From NCBI GenBank assembly GCA_003022505.1, contig PXTQ01000089.1, positions 1-5,885 on the forward strand: 5,885 nucleotides of DNA, read 5' to 3'. The notes beneath the pieces are model-generated. The model had not been told where the DNA came from. It worked only from the letters and a program-made list of their open reading frames with translations, and made no database searches. Shown piece by piece: positions 5,139-5,885 of this stretch. Positions within the stretch are counted from its first letter, which is position 1. Every line of letters begins with the position of its first letter. The position numbers and the translations under genes are program-made. The DNA comes from Bacteroidetes bacterium QS_8_64_10 (GTDB lineage Bacteria > Bacteroidota > Rhodothermia > Rhodothermales > Salinibacteraceae).

Positions 5139-5885
5139 TTACCGCAATCCGCTTTTTTGTTGCAGTGCAGAACGCGGCAGCTTCAGCGGACGGAGACGTA
5201 CGTCGAGCGCGTAACTACCGTAGCTGCGGAGTACGGCGACGCGGAGCCGGTGCGCGGGAAAAGAGGCGGTGCGGTCTTCGACGGGCACAGCGTACACGCC
5301 CGTCCAGCGCCGGTATCCGTTCGCGGTCAGCGTTACGGTGCGCTCGCGGCGGATGTCTTCGGAGCGCAGGAAAAAGTCTACGGCGTCTTCGGAGAACGAG
5401 GCTGACGGGCGGAGGTGCGGGCGCACCCAGAGCGTGCTGTCAGTGCCGGAGGCGGCCTCCCACCACAGCGTCACTTCCACGGGATAGATGTAGCCTTGCC
5501 GCGCATCGGTATTGAGCGTGTCGAGGCGCAACGAGTCCAGCAGCACGGCCTCGACGGGTTCGGGAGGGACGCGAACGCGCGAGCTGTCGATGGCGACGGT
5601 GGGTGGAATGCGACCGCCGGCCCGCGCCGTCCGGCCCCGCCACTCAGCCCGGAGCCGGAAGGAGCTGCGCGGCGGCACGCGCTGTTGCTCCCGGTTGTGC
5701 GCGGAGGGTGCGTAACGACTCGGCCGGCCGGGTACCGACTCATAAGGCACGCGCTCTCCGTCCACGGTCAGCGTCATCGTCGCGCCCGTGGCGGCCACCG
5801 CGCTGTCGTTGCGCGGGTAGGGACGTTGTAGCGCGCGGCTATGGCGGAGCGTGACGGTCGGCAGCGGCTCGCCCGCGTCCAGAAA
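5139..5885 (-). CDS. DUF4249-like protein, C-terminal part (N terminus beyond window)
   Basis: The frame is open from the window edge at 5885 to a TAA at 5139-5141, giving 248 residues; a GTG at 5796-5798 is internal, not the start. The visible N-terminal stretch, FLDAGEPLPTVTLRHSRALQRPY, then an Ala-rich turn and MTLTVDGERVPYESV, a Tyr/Pro-containing stretch and SFRLRAEWRGRTARAGGRIPP, matches the layout of DUF4249 proteins: a beta-sandwich first domain with 'P.V.L', a variable 'V.dGe' strand and a '.Y.L.V...G....a.t.iP' strand. DUF4249 proteins are usually lipoproteins of Bacteroidota, often encoded beside a TonB-dependent receptor, so a role at the outer membrane is likely but not shown here. 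The lipobox would lie outside the window. A second, beta-rich part follows, with VEVTLWWEAA and SEDAVDFFLRSEDIRRERTV. The family call is by pattern memory. Confidence 0.6.
   Translation of the reverse strand, partial: FLDAGEPLPTVTLRHSRALQRPYPRNDSAVAATGATMTLTVDGERVPYESVPGRPSRYAPSAHNREQQRVPPRSSFRLRAEWRGRTARAGGRIPPTVAIDSSRVRVPPEPVEAVLLDSLRLDTLNTDARQGYIYPVEVTLWWEAASGTDSTLWVRPHLRPSASFSEDAVDFFLRSEDIRRERTVTLTANGYRRWTGVYAVPVEDRTASFPAHRLRVAVLRSYGSYALDVRLRPLKLPRSALQQKSGLR

Noticed and set aside
4798..5214. 138-codon plus-strand open frame in the gap upstream of recX
   Set aside because: The product is of mixed low complexity, crosses both heptamer tracts and overlaps the end of the DUF4249-like gene. 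No family is recognised.

Overview
The window looks like a chromosomal stretch from a GC-rich member of the Bacteroidota/Rhodothermota lineage, possibly a halophilic Rhodothermales bacterium related to Salinibacter. The homogentisate dioxygenase is of the Bacteroidota type. DUF4230-like and DUF4249-like proteins are typical of that lineage. Classical Shine-Dalgarno sites are scarce. The OsmC protein is strongly acidic (about 24 Asp/Glu against 8 Lys/Arg), as expected in a salt-in halophile. The taxonomy is inference from gene content, not from a marker gene.

Layout, left to right. Plus strand: the C-terminal half of homogentisate 1,2-dioxygenase (1-611), whose end is thrown out of frame near 560 so that the expected tail lies in another frame to 682; a 223-bp gap with a tandem 16-mer repeat and a long inverted repeat; an intact OsmC-type peroxidase (906-1346); two successive terminator-like hairpins; and a GlcG/HbpS-family haem-binding protein whose apparent start (1461) is followed at codon 8 by an in-frame TAG, leaving an open frame from 1527 to 1886. 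Minus strand, read right to left: the C-terminal part of a DUF4249-like cell-surface protein running off the window (5885-5139), a 358-bp gap with degenerate 7-nt repeats, recX (4780-4103), a 146-bp gap containing a tract whose transcript has no uridine, an AI-2E-family membrane protein (3956-2841), a doubtful 68-codon ORF touching both neighbours, and a single-pass DUF4230-like protein (2645-1905). The two gene sets converge at 1887-1904.

The genes do not form one pathway. HmgA belongs to tyrosine/phenylalanine catabolism. OsmC detoxifies organic hydroperoxides and HbpS-type proteins bind haem, so these two may share a redox theme. RecX restrains RecA. The AI-2E and DUF4230 genes may be one transcription unit. 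I see no CRISPR array, tRNA, rRNA, insertion sequence or defence system. The most notable signals are the two damaged plus-strand genes, the repeat structure upstream of osmC, and the period-7 low-complexity tracts in the minus-strand intergenic gap.
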